From contig JACQTN010000240.1 of assembly GCA_016210785.1 (NCBI GenBank), positions 1 to 7,178 on the forward strand: DNA of 7,178 bases, read 5' to 3'. The first letter of the stretch is position 1. Every line of letters starts with the position of its first letter. Positions 1 through 5,079 of this stretch are shown here, piece after piece. The DNA is from Armatimonadota bacterium. GTDB lineage: Bacteria; Sysuimicrobiota; Sysuimicrobiia; Sysuimicrobiales; JACQTN01. The position numbers were made by a program, and so were the translations under genes. Under the pieces are notes generated by a model. The model was not told the DNA's origin, did not search any database, and saw only the letters and a program-made list of their open reading frames with translations.

Positions 1-1
1 C

Positions 2-538
2 ATCAACGACGCCCCCGCGCTCATGCAGGCCGACGTGGGCATCGCCATCGGCGCGGGGACAGACATCGCCATCGAGTCCAGCGACATCATCATCGTGGGC
101 GACCGGCTCACCGCCGTGGTTGACGCCTATCATATCGGCCGCAGCATCTTCCGGAAGACGGTCCAGAACCTGACTCTCGCCTTCTCCTTCAACGGCATCG
201 GGGTGCCCGCGGCGGTGACCGGGCTGGTGCACCCGGTGTGGGCCATGGTGGCCATGGTGGCCAGCGTCAGCACGGTGTTGCTGAACTCGTTCGGCGGGCG
301 GCTCGTGCCCGGGGCCAGGAAGCCGGCCCGCCGGAGGATTACCCTCAAGGTGCCATCCATGCACTGCGAGGGGTGCGTGCAGTGGATACGATCGGTGGTT
401 TCGCGTCTCGCCGGGGTCCAGGACGTCACCGCCGATCTCGCGGAGAAGACGGTCACGGTTCGGTTTGATGAAACCGCCGTGGACGAGAGCGGGATCCGTG
501 AGGCGATCCAGATGGCGGGGCACCAGGTGGGCGCCTGA
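2..538 (+). CDS. P1B-type heavy-metal-transporting ATPase, C-terminal part, with a C-terminal HMA domain (5' end outside window)
   Basis: This is the tail of a membrane pump that uses ATP to move a soft metal ion, most likely Cu(I), across the cytoplasmic membrane. The reading frame is open from base 2 and begins with INDAPALMQADVGIAIG, the hinge motif at the end of the P-domain of P-type ATPases. The last two membrane helices follow (about bases 160-300), then a basic linker (ARKPARRR) and a complete HMA-type domain (about bases 340-535). The HMA metal site reads MHCEGC, with cysteines at 365-367 and 374-376. HMA domains usually lie at the N-terminus of these pumps, so the C-terminal position is less common. 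The usual Tyr-Asn of the penultimate helix is Phe-Asn (188-193), and the Met-Ser/Ser-Ser pattern of the last helix is altered, so the ion is uncertain. The family call is firm; the Cu assignment is inference. Confidence 0.9.
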   Translation: MNDAPALMQADVGIAIGAGTDIAIESSDIIIVGDRLTAVVDAYHIGRSIFRKTVQNLTLAFSFNGIGVPAAVTGLVHPVWAMVAMVASVSTVLLNSFGGRLVPGARKPARRRITLKVPSMHCEGCVQWIRSVVSRLAGVQDVTADLAEKTVTVRFDETAVDESGIREAIQMAGHQVGA

Positions 539-589
539 GGCTCCCTGGTCCGCCGGGCAGAGGTGGGAGGACAAGGAAGGGGGAGGATC

Positions 590-1153
590 ATGTCGACGCA
601 TCGTCTTGCTGCGGGTGCAGCCGCCGTGGCGTTGCTCCTCACCGTGTACGCCGCTTTCTACGCGGCCACCACGCCGGCCCGGCAGATAGCGCCCGGGATG
701 GGTGGTCAGATGGGCCAGATGAGCCAGAACCCGACGCCGCCGGTGAAGGGTCTCTACAAAGGGAAGGAACTCCTCTTCATCCACACCGAGGCTTCGGCCC
801 CACAGGTCGCCGAGATGCTGACCAAGATGATGGGCCCCAAAGTCTTCACCGTTGCCAGCCTGGCGAAGGTCCCCACGCACCTGCTGGCCGATGTGTACGT
901 GTTCACGAACGGGGTGAAGGGCGAGGGCCCGTTCGGCTTTCAGGTCGATGTCTTTGACGCCGTGCCGGGCCAGGCCCGGTATACCCCCCTCCGCGCTCTG
1001 AACCTGGTGACCTGGCGGAAGGGCAGGACGCCGCGGGTGCTGGGCTCCGTGGAGGAGATCCAGGCCGCGGCCCGCAAGGGCGACGTGGCTCTGAGGCGGC
1101 CGGGTGTCGTCGTGAACATGCCGATCATCACCTGGCCAGGGGGACACCGGTAA
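590..1153 (+). CDS. Small secreted or membrane-anchored protein of unknown function with a Met-rich segment
   Basis: The protein has 187 residues. A hydrophobic N-terminal segment (about residues 6-26, after an Arg at 5) looks like a signal peptide or anchor; there is no lipobox cysteine. Next comes a flexible stretch with Met37, Met41 and Met44 among Gly/Gln/Ser/Pro, then a compact domain with KGKELLFIHTEAS, a central DVYVFTNGVKGEGPFGFQ and a C-terminal VVNMPIITWPGGH. I recognise the overall pattern as one seen in uncharacterised bacterial proteins, possibly the DUF7482 family, but I know of no demonstrated activity. I chose ATG 590 over the in-frame GTG 563 because a purine-rich Shine-Dalgarno (575-586) lies directly before it. 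It starts 51 bases after the metal ATPase, so the two are probably co-transcribed, and the Met-rich segment could bind Cu outside the membrane. That role is inference. Confidence 0.75.
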   Translation: MSTHRLAAGAAAVALLLTVYAAFYAATTPARQIAPGMGGQMGQMSQNPTPPVKGLYKGKELLFIHTEASAPQVAEMLTKMMGPKVFTVASLAKVPTHLLADVYVFTNGVKGEGPFGFQVDVFDAVPGQARYTPLRALNLVTWRKGRTPRVLGSVEEIQAAARKGDVALRRPGVVVNMPIITWPGGHR

Positions 1154-1192
1154 GGCCGTTCGTGGTCACGCGCTCGTACGCTGGAGGACACC

Positions 1193-1615
1193 ATGGCCGC
1201 TATGCAGCAGGAGGACCTCAGGCAGATCCTCGTCACAACGAAGACCACTGCCGTGGTGGGACTGTCGGATAAACCCGACCGTCCCAGCCGCGGCATCGCG
1301 GCCTACCTGCAGGAGCAGGGGTACCGCATCATCCCCGTCAACCCCACGATCACCGAAGCCCTGGGCGAGAAGGCCTACGCGAGCCTGCGGGACATCCCCG
1401 AGCCCGTCGATGTCGTCCAGATCTTCCGCAGACCCGAGGACGTCCCTCCGATCGTGGAAGACGCGATCGCGATCGGCGCCAGGGTCGTCTGGATGCAGCC
1501 GGGCATCGTGCACGAAGAGACCGCGGCGCGGGCAAAGGCGGCAGGCCTGCAAGTGGTGATGGATACCTGCATGCGGGCCACCCACCGCGCGCTCCGGGCG
1601 GCCGGCAGCATCTAG
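1193..1615 (+). CDS. CoA-binding domain protein (YccU-like, stand-alone Rossmann fold)
   Basis: The 140-residue protein matches the stand-alone CoA-binding family, which is related to the nucleotide-binding domain of succinyl-CoA synthetase alpha. Visible marks are the N-terminal Rossmann motif VVGLSDKPDRPSRG (about residues 21-34), GYRIIPVNP at the end of the second strand, a central VDVVQIFRRPEDVPPIVEDA, the VWMQPGIVHEE loop and a C-terminal VVMDTCMRATHR corresponding to the D-x-C-M segment of this family. The length is typical for a complete single-domain member. These proteins are thought to bind CoA or an acyl-CoA, but the reaction, if any, is unknown. The start at 1193 has a GGAGG Shine-Dalgarno at 1182-1187; Met4 is a possible alternative. 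It lies 39 bases after the Met-rich protein and probably ends that transcription unit, because a hairpin plus T-run and a new promoter follow. Confidence 0.88.
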   Translation: MAAMQQEDLRQILVTTKTTAVVGLSDKPDRPSRGIAAYLQEQGYRIIPVNPTITEALGEKAYASLRDIPEPVDVVQIFRRPEDVPPIVEDAIAIGARVVWMQPGIVHEETAARAKAAGLQVVMDTCMRATHRALRAAGSI

Positions 1616-1714
1616 CGCCTGGCTGGCTGTGACCAGAGGGGTGACCCCGTCGAGATAATCAGACCCAAGAGCCAAGCGCTCTCGGGAAGTGCCACCCAGG
1701 ATTTGACAGTCAGC

Positions 1715-1754
1715 GATCCCGACTCTTCATTTGACAGAGCGGGATCTCTTTTTC
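1715..1754 (+). terminator. Probable intrinsic terminator of the upstream unit
   Basis: GATCCCG (1715-1721) pairs with CGGGATC (1740-1746). The stem continues with CTCT (1723-1726) against AGAG (1736-1739) across one bulged A, giving about 11 base pairs and a 9-base loop. A T-rich run, TCTTTTTCT, follows at 1747-1755. This fits a Rho-independent terminator for the CoA-binding protein gene, whose stop is about 100 bases upstream. The same bases contain the -35 box of the next promoter, so the element may serve both purposes or the hairpin may be partly coincidental. Confidence 0.55.
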
Positions 1755-1760
1755 TATTAT
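1731..1760 (+). promoter_or_regulatory. Sigma70-type promoter of the thiamin salvage unit
   Basis: A perfect -35 box TTGACA (1731-1736) and a near-consensus -10 box TATTAT (1755-1760) are separated by 18 bases, in the only clearly AT-rich patch of the window. Transcription would begin near 1767, about 17 bases before the riboswitch, which is where a riboswitch leader should start. A second ATTTGACAG copy lies 28 bases upstream (1701-1709), but no good -10 box is placed for it. Confidence 0.7.
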
Positions 1761-1783
1761 TGAAAGCAAATCGCAGAGCAAGT

Positions 1784-1889
1784 CCCGGGGGAGCTGGGGA
1801 GATCCTGGCTGAGAGGACGGCTCGCGTCCGGTGACGCCCGCCGTCGACCCCTCGAACCTGGTCCGGGTAATGCCGGCGCAGGAAGCGGG
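1784..1889 (+). promoter_or_regulatory. TPP riboswitch (THI-box) aptamer
   Basis: The conserved thiamin pyrophosphate aptamer is visible in order. GGGGGAGC (1787-1794) begins P2. P3 is GCTGGG/CCTGGC (1793-1798/1804-1809). The pyrimidine-sensing CTGAGA core is at 1809-1814. A GC-rich optional arm includes hairpin GGACG/CGTCC (1815-1819/1825-1829). The P2 3' strand is CCCC (1848-1851). The pyrophosphate-sensing half is GAACCTGGTCCGGGTAATGC (1854-1873) with P4 CCTG/CAGG and P5 CCGG/CCGG. P1 is short, CCCG (1784-1787) with CGGG (1886-1889), sharing G1787 with P2. It sits directly before a pyrimidine-salvage gene pair, the expected regulon. Thiamin pyrophosphate binding should lower expression by favouring the downstream terminator. 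Confidence 0.93.
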
Positions 1890-1892
1890 TGG

Positions 1893-1921
1893 AGCCGCCT
1901 CTCAGCCGCGAGGCGGTTTTT
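1893..1921 (+). terminator. Intrinsic terminator of the TPP riboswitch expression platform
   Basis: CCGCCTC (1895-1901) pairs perfectly with GAGGCGG (1910-1916) around an 8-base loop, followed by five T (1917-1921). It begins four bases after the aptamer and ends 29 bases before the start codon, as in transcription-attenuating riboswitches. Bases 1898-1907 (arm plus loop) are exactly complementary to the aptamer core 1807-1816, giving the alternative antiterminator. Confidence 0.88.
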
Positions 1922-1930
1922 GACTTCCCC

Positions 1931-1950
1931 GGGACCAGGGGAGGTGTCCC
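1931..1950 (+). promoter_or_regulatory. Shine-Dalgarno of the ThiY-like gene, inside the loop of a small hairpin
   Basis: GGGGAGG (1938-1944) is a strong ribosome-binding site 6 bases before ATG 1951, which fixes that start. It is flanked by GGGAC (1931-1935) and GTCCC (1946-1950), which can pair as a 5-bp stem with a 10-base loop ending at the start codon. The stem could lower ribosome access. It competes with a longer helix that bases 1924-1935 can form with the start of the aptamer. Confidence 0.5.
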
Positions 1951-2916
1951 ATGGCAAGAAAAGTTGGACTCGTCGCGCTCGCCGTCGTCCTCACCCTGGT
2001 GTGGCAGCCTCCTGCACCGGCGGCGGAGCGGCTCACCCTGATGCTCGACTGGTTCCCCAATCCCAACCACGTACCCATCTACGCCGCGCTCCGGCAGGGC
2101 TACTTCGCCCAGGAGGGCCTGGAGGTCGCCATCCAGGTGCCCGTGGATCCTGCGGATCCTCTCAAGTTGGCGGCGGCCCGGCGGGTGGACGTCAGCATCA
2201 ACTACCAGCACACCGTCACCATCGCGCGGGCGCAGGGGCTCCCGGTGGTCTCGGTGGGCCTGCTCGTGGACCGGCTGCTGGGCGCGCTCATCTTCCTCAA
2301 GGACAGCGGGATCACGACGACCGCCGATCTCCGCGGCAAGCGCATCGGCTTCGGCGTCCCCGGCTGGGGCGAGGCGGTCATCAAGGCCATCGCTGCGCAC
2401 GGGGGCGTGCGGGAGGGCGAGTTTCAAACGCAGTACGTGGGCTTCAACCTGGTCCCGGCGCTCCTCGGCGGTAAGGTAGACGCGGTCACGGGTCTGCGGA
2501 ACTATGAACCCATCGTGCTGGAGATAGAAGGCCGCGCCGTGGGGATGCTGCCGTACGAGGCGCACGGGATCCCCGATTACTACCAGCTTCTCTTCATCGC
2601 TCACCCGGACACGGTGAAGCAGCGGCGCGGGGCCATAAAGGGTTTTGTCCGCGGCGTGGCCAGGGGCATCGCCTACACGATCCGGTCGCCCAGACAGGCC
2701 TACCAGCAGTTCGCGGAGACGAACCCGCGCGGGGACACCGGGCTAAACCGGCGCGCCTTTGCCGCCACCTTGCCCTACTTCGCCCGCAGCCAGGAGCAGC
2801 GGGTGGATCGGTGGGCCCGGCTGCAAGACTTCATGTACGGCCGGAAGCTCATCGGCGTGCGTACGCCGCCCGCGGCCAGGTTCGTGAACCTGCTCGAGGG
2901 AGAGGTCCGCCCATGA
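1951..2916 (+). CDS. thiY: ABC transporter substrate-binding protein, ThiY/NMT1 (THI5-like) family
   Basis: This is a 321-residue periplasmic binding protein that captures a thiamin pyrimidine precursor, such as formylaminopyrimidine or hydroxymethylpyrimidine, for import. An N-terminal signal peptide spans about residues 1-25 (basic MARK, hydrophobic core, cleavage near PAPAA-E); there is no lipobox cysteine, so the product is probably soluble in a periplasm. The mature protein opens with LTLMLDWFPNPNHVPIYAAL, the NMT1/THI5 signature containing the pyrimidine-contacting region. Further family marks are GYFAQEGLEV, the DLRGKRIGFGVPGWGEAVI hinge segment and the GKVDAVTGLRNYEP segment. The length is normal. 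The TPP riboswitch directly upstream strongly supports a thiamin-related ligand. The start codon of tenA overlaps the stop. No permease or ATPase gene (thiX, thiZ) follows, so these must lie elsewhere or be shared. The exact ligand is inferred. Confidence 0.9.
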   Translation: MARKVGLVALAVVLTLVWQPPAPAAERLTLMLDWFPNPNHVPIYAALRQGYFAQEGLEVAIQVPVDPADPLKLAAARRVDVSINYQHTVTIARAQGLPVVSVGLLVDRLLGALIFLKDSGITTTADLRGKRIGFGVPGWGEAVIKAIAAHGGVREGEFQTQYVGFNLVPALLGGKVDAVTGLRNYEPIVLEIEGRAVGMLPYEAHGIPDYYQLLFIAHPDTVKQRRGAIKGFVRGVARGIAYTIRSPRQAYQQFAETNPRGDTGLNRRAFAATLPYFARSQEQRVDRWARLQDFMYGRKLIGVRTPPAARFVNLLEGEVRP

Positions 2917-3575
2917 GCCAGCCGTTTGCGGACTGGCTTCGCGCGCAGGCCGCGCCCTTGTGGGAGCAAATCTTCGCCCACCCGTTCCTCCGCGACCTGG
3001 CGGCGGGCACGCTGTCCAGGGACCGGTTCGCCTTCTTCCTGGAGCAGGACTACTACTACCTGGAGGCGTTCGGCCGGGCGCTGGCTATCGGCCTGGCCAA
3101 GGCGCCGCCGCCGATGCGCCCATCCGTCGCCGCGGGCCTGGCGGTTCCCATTGAACGGCCGCACCATCGCCGGCTCGCCGAGCGCATCGGGCTCAGCCCG
3201 GACCGGCTGGAGGCGGCGGTGCCGGGACCCACCACGCTGGGCTACGCCAACTTCCTGCTGGCGACGGCGTGCCTGGGCTCCTTCGGCGAGCTCACCGCGG
3301 CACTGCTCCCGTGCACCTGGACCTACGCGGAGATCGGCGTGCGGCTGGCGGGCCGCGTGGCCGACACCGTCTACCGGGAGTGGGCGGAGTTCTATCTCAC
3401 CTCGGGGTACGCGGAGCGGTGCCGCCTGCGGATCGCGCAGATGAATGATCTGGGCGGTGCCGCGGGCGAGGCGGAACGGCGCCGGATGCTGGAGGCGTTC
3501 ATCACGGCCAGCCGCTATGAGTACTCGTTCTGGCAGATGGGGTACCAGGGAGAGGCGTGGCCCGCGGAACGATAG
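2913..3575 (+). CDS. tenA: Aminopyrimidine aminohydrolase / thiaminase II (TenA)
   Basis: TenA hydrolyses 4-amino-5-aminomethyl-2-methylpyrimidine, a thiamin breakdown product, to hydroxymethylpyrimidine, which re-enters thiamin synthesis in the cytoplasm. The 220-residue product has the normal length and all key residues I can place: Asp46 in FLEQDYYY (Asp44 of Bacillus subtilis TenA), Tyr111 in GYANFLL, the nucleophile Cys134 in LLPCTWTYAEIG (Cys135), Tyr161, and Glu203 in ASRYEYSFW (Glu205). ATG 2913 overlaps the TGA of the binding-protein gene (ATGA), indicating translational coupling; GAGGGAGAGG at 2896-2905 is the Shine-Dalgarno. Together the pair imports and recycles degraded thiamin under TPP riboswitch control. 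The presence of Cys134 favours the TenA_C type. Confidence 0.95.
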   Translation: MSQPFADWLRAQAAPLWEQIFAHPFLRDLAAGTLSRDRFAFFLEQDYYYLEAFGRALAIGLAKAPPPMRPSVAAGLAVPIERPHHRRLAERIGLSPDRLEAAVPGPTTLGYANFLLATACLGSFGELTAALLPCTWTYAEIGVRLAGRVADTVYREWAEFYLTSGYAERCRLRIAQMNDLGGAAGEAERRRMLEAFITASRYEYSFWQMGYQGEAWPAER

Positions 3576-3591
3576 CTCTCGCCAGGAGAGC
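3575..3591 (+). other. Small hairpin at the tenA stop codon, no T-run
   Basis: GCTCTC (3575-3580) and GAGAGC (3586-3591) can pair around a 5-base loop immediately after the tenA stop codon. A G/C-rich stretch rather than a T-run follows, so it is not a canonical intrinsic terminator. It may protect the transcript end, assist Rho-dependent ending, or mean nothing. I see no clear promoter between here and argG. Confidence 0.25.
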
Positions 3592-3655
3592 GGGGCACGC
3601 ACACAGAAGAGGACCGGCGGCCGCGCATTGAGCGACCGCGGTGAGGCGAACTGAG

Positions 3656-3769
3656 GTGTCTTGGGAGAAGGTGTTGCAACAGGTCGAGGACTTTCTCTTC
3701 CCGCGTCTCGAGCGCACCATTCGCGAGAGCAGCTTGGAAGTTTTGACGGAGAGCGCTGCCCCAATGTGA
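3656..3769 (+). CDS. Candidate small protein (37 residues) directly upstream of argG
   Basis: A GTG start at 3656 opens a 37-residue frame beginning MSWEKVLQQVEDFLF and ending with TGA at 3767-3769. A weak Shine-Dalgarno-like GAGG (3643-3646) lies 9 bases before it. The first two thirds would form an amphipathic helix with regularly spaced Trp, Val, Leu and Phe among charged residues. The stop overlaps the argG ribosome-binding site, a layout typical of coupled genes, and it fills most of an otherwise empty 200-base gap. GTG 3641 is an alternative in-frame start. I do not recognise the family. It could be a real small protein, a leader peptide affecting argG translation, or a chance frame. 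Confidence 0.45.
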   Translation: MSWEKVLQQVEDFLFPRLERTIRESSLEVLTESAAPM

Positions 3770-3782
3770 GGAGGTTGTGAGC

Positions 3783-5039
3783 GTGGAGCCGCGCACGTAC
3801 ACCAGGGTTGCGTCTCACGAAGCCAGGCCCGGAGAGGTCAGGCGGGTGGTCCTGCTGTACTCCGGCGGCCTGGACACCAGCGTCATGCTCAAGTGGATCC
3901 AGGACGAGTACCGGGCGGAGGTCATCACGGTGACCCTGGACCTGGGACAGCAGGCGGACGATTTGGAGAAGATCCGGCAGAAAGCCCTGCGGCTGGGAGC
4001 GACGGAAGCCCACGTCATCGACGTCAAGGACGAGTTTGCCGACGAGTACCTGGCGCCGCTCATCAAGGCCAACGGCGCCTACCAGGGCGACTATTACATC
4101 TCCACCGTCTCCCGGCCCCTGCTGGCCAAGTGGGCGGTCACCATTGCCGCGCGCCGCGGGGCGGACACCATCGCCCACGGCTGCACGGGGAAGGGCAATG
4201 ACCAGGTGCGGGTGGAAGGGGCGGCGCTGGCGCTCAACCCGGAGATCAAGATCATCGCGCCGGTGCGCGAGTGGGCCATGGGACGGGACCAGGAGATCGA
4301 GTACGCGAAGCAGCACGGCATCCTGGTGCCGGCGTCGGTGGACTTCCCGTACTCCGCCGACGACAACATGTGGGGCATGACGTGGGAGGGCGGCGACATC
4401 GAGGACCCCGCCCGCATCCCGCCCCTGCGCCAGTTCCTCACCACCTACACGCGGCCGGAGGACGCCCCCAACGAGCACGAGCTGGTGAAGCTCACCTTCA
4501 AGAATGGGCTGCCCGTCGCTCTCAATGGTCAGGCCATGAAGCTGTCGGCGCTCATCATGACCCTCAACAGGATCGCCGGCCGCCACGGCGTGGGCGTCGT
4601 CCACCACATCGAGGACCGGGTGGTGGGGCTGAAGGTGCGGGGCGTGTACGAGGCTCCCGCGGCCCACACCATCATCACCGCCCACCGCAATTTGGAGAAG
4701 TACGTCTGCACGCGCATCGAGAACGAACTGAAAGTGACGCTGGACAACAAGTGGTCGTACCTGGTGTACGGCGGATTGTGGCACGAGCCGGCGCTGGACG
4801 ACATCAACGCCTTCAACGACCGCGTCAACGACAAGGTGGACGGCGAGGTGACGGTGCGGCTCTTCAAGGGCAGCGTGGAGGTGGTGGCCATGGAGTCCCC
4901 GAACGCCCTCTACGACCGGTCCCTGGCCACCTTCATGCGGGACTACGCCTTCAACCAGAACGCCAGCGCCGGGTTCATCGAGATCTACAGCCTTCAGATG
5001 AAGCTGGCCAATCAGATCAGACGGCGGCGCATGGGATAG
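3783..5039 (+). CDS. argG: Argininosuccinate synthase
   Basis: The enzyme joins citrulline and aspartate using ATP to give argininosuccinate, the penultimate step of arginine synthesis, in the cytoplasm. The 418-residue product has the family marks in order: the ATP pyrophosphatase loop YSGGLDTS (residues 26-33), LDLGQQADDLEKIRQKA, the substrate segment YISTVSRPLLAKWAV, the ATP-binding HGCTGKGNDQVR, PYSADDNMWG with EGGDIEDP, and the C-terminal oligomerisation region ending in AFNQNASAGFIEIYSLQMKLANQI. Two GTG starts are possible. I prefer 3783 because the strong TGAGGAGG Shine-Dalgarno (3767-3774) is 8 bases away; for GTG 3777 the gap would be only 2. About 25 residues precede the ATP loop, somewhat longer than usual. 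No argH is in view; a class III aminotransferase follows after 40 bases. Confidence 0.96.
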   Translation: MEPRTYTRVASHEARPGEVRRVVLLYSGGLDTSVMLKWIQDEYRAEVITVTLDLGQQADDLEKIRQKALRLGATEAHVIDVKDEFADEYLAPLIKANGAYQGDYYISTVSRPLLAKWAVTIAARRGADTIAHGCTGKGNDQVRVEGAALALNPEIKIIAPVREWAMGRDQEIEYAKQHGILVPASVDFPYSADDNMWGMTWEGGDIEDPARIPPLRQFLTTYTRPEDAPNEHELVKLTFKNGLPVALNGQAMKLSALIMTLNRIAGRHGVGVVHHIEDRVVGLKVRGVYEAPAAHTIITAHRNLEKYVCTRIENELKVTLDNKWSYLVYGGLWHEPALDDINAFNDRVNDKVDGEVTVRLFKGSVEVVAMESPNALYDRSLATFMRDYAFNQNASAGFIEIYSLQMKLANQIRRRRMG

Positions 5040-5079
5040 GCACGCGGCGCGCCCGGCGCCGGGAACAGGAGAGAGGATC

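Noticed and set aside
1703..1731. Second TTGACA as an independent promoter
   Set aside because: No acceptable -10 box lies 16-18 bases downstream (about 1725-1732 reads tttcatttg-like sequence), so I report it only as a repeat.
1920..2474. 184-codon + strand frame overlapping the binding-protein gene
   Set aside because: It is out of frame with the NMT1-like gene, rich in Gly/Arg/Pro/Ala, and lacks motifs.
1612..2604. 330-codon - strand frame crossing the riboswitch region
   Set aside because: It covers the promoter, riboswitch, terminator and thiY gene, with no family-like sequence.
5040..5079. GC-rich palindromic stretch between argG and the aminotransferase as a terminator
   Set aside because: CCCGGCGCCGGG-like self-complementarity is present, but no T-run follows and a Shine-Dalgarno comes immediately after.
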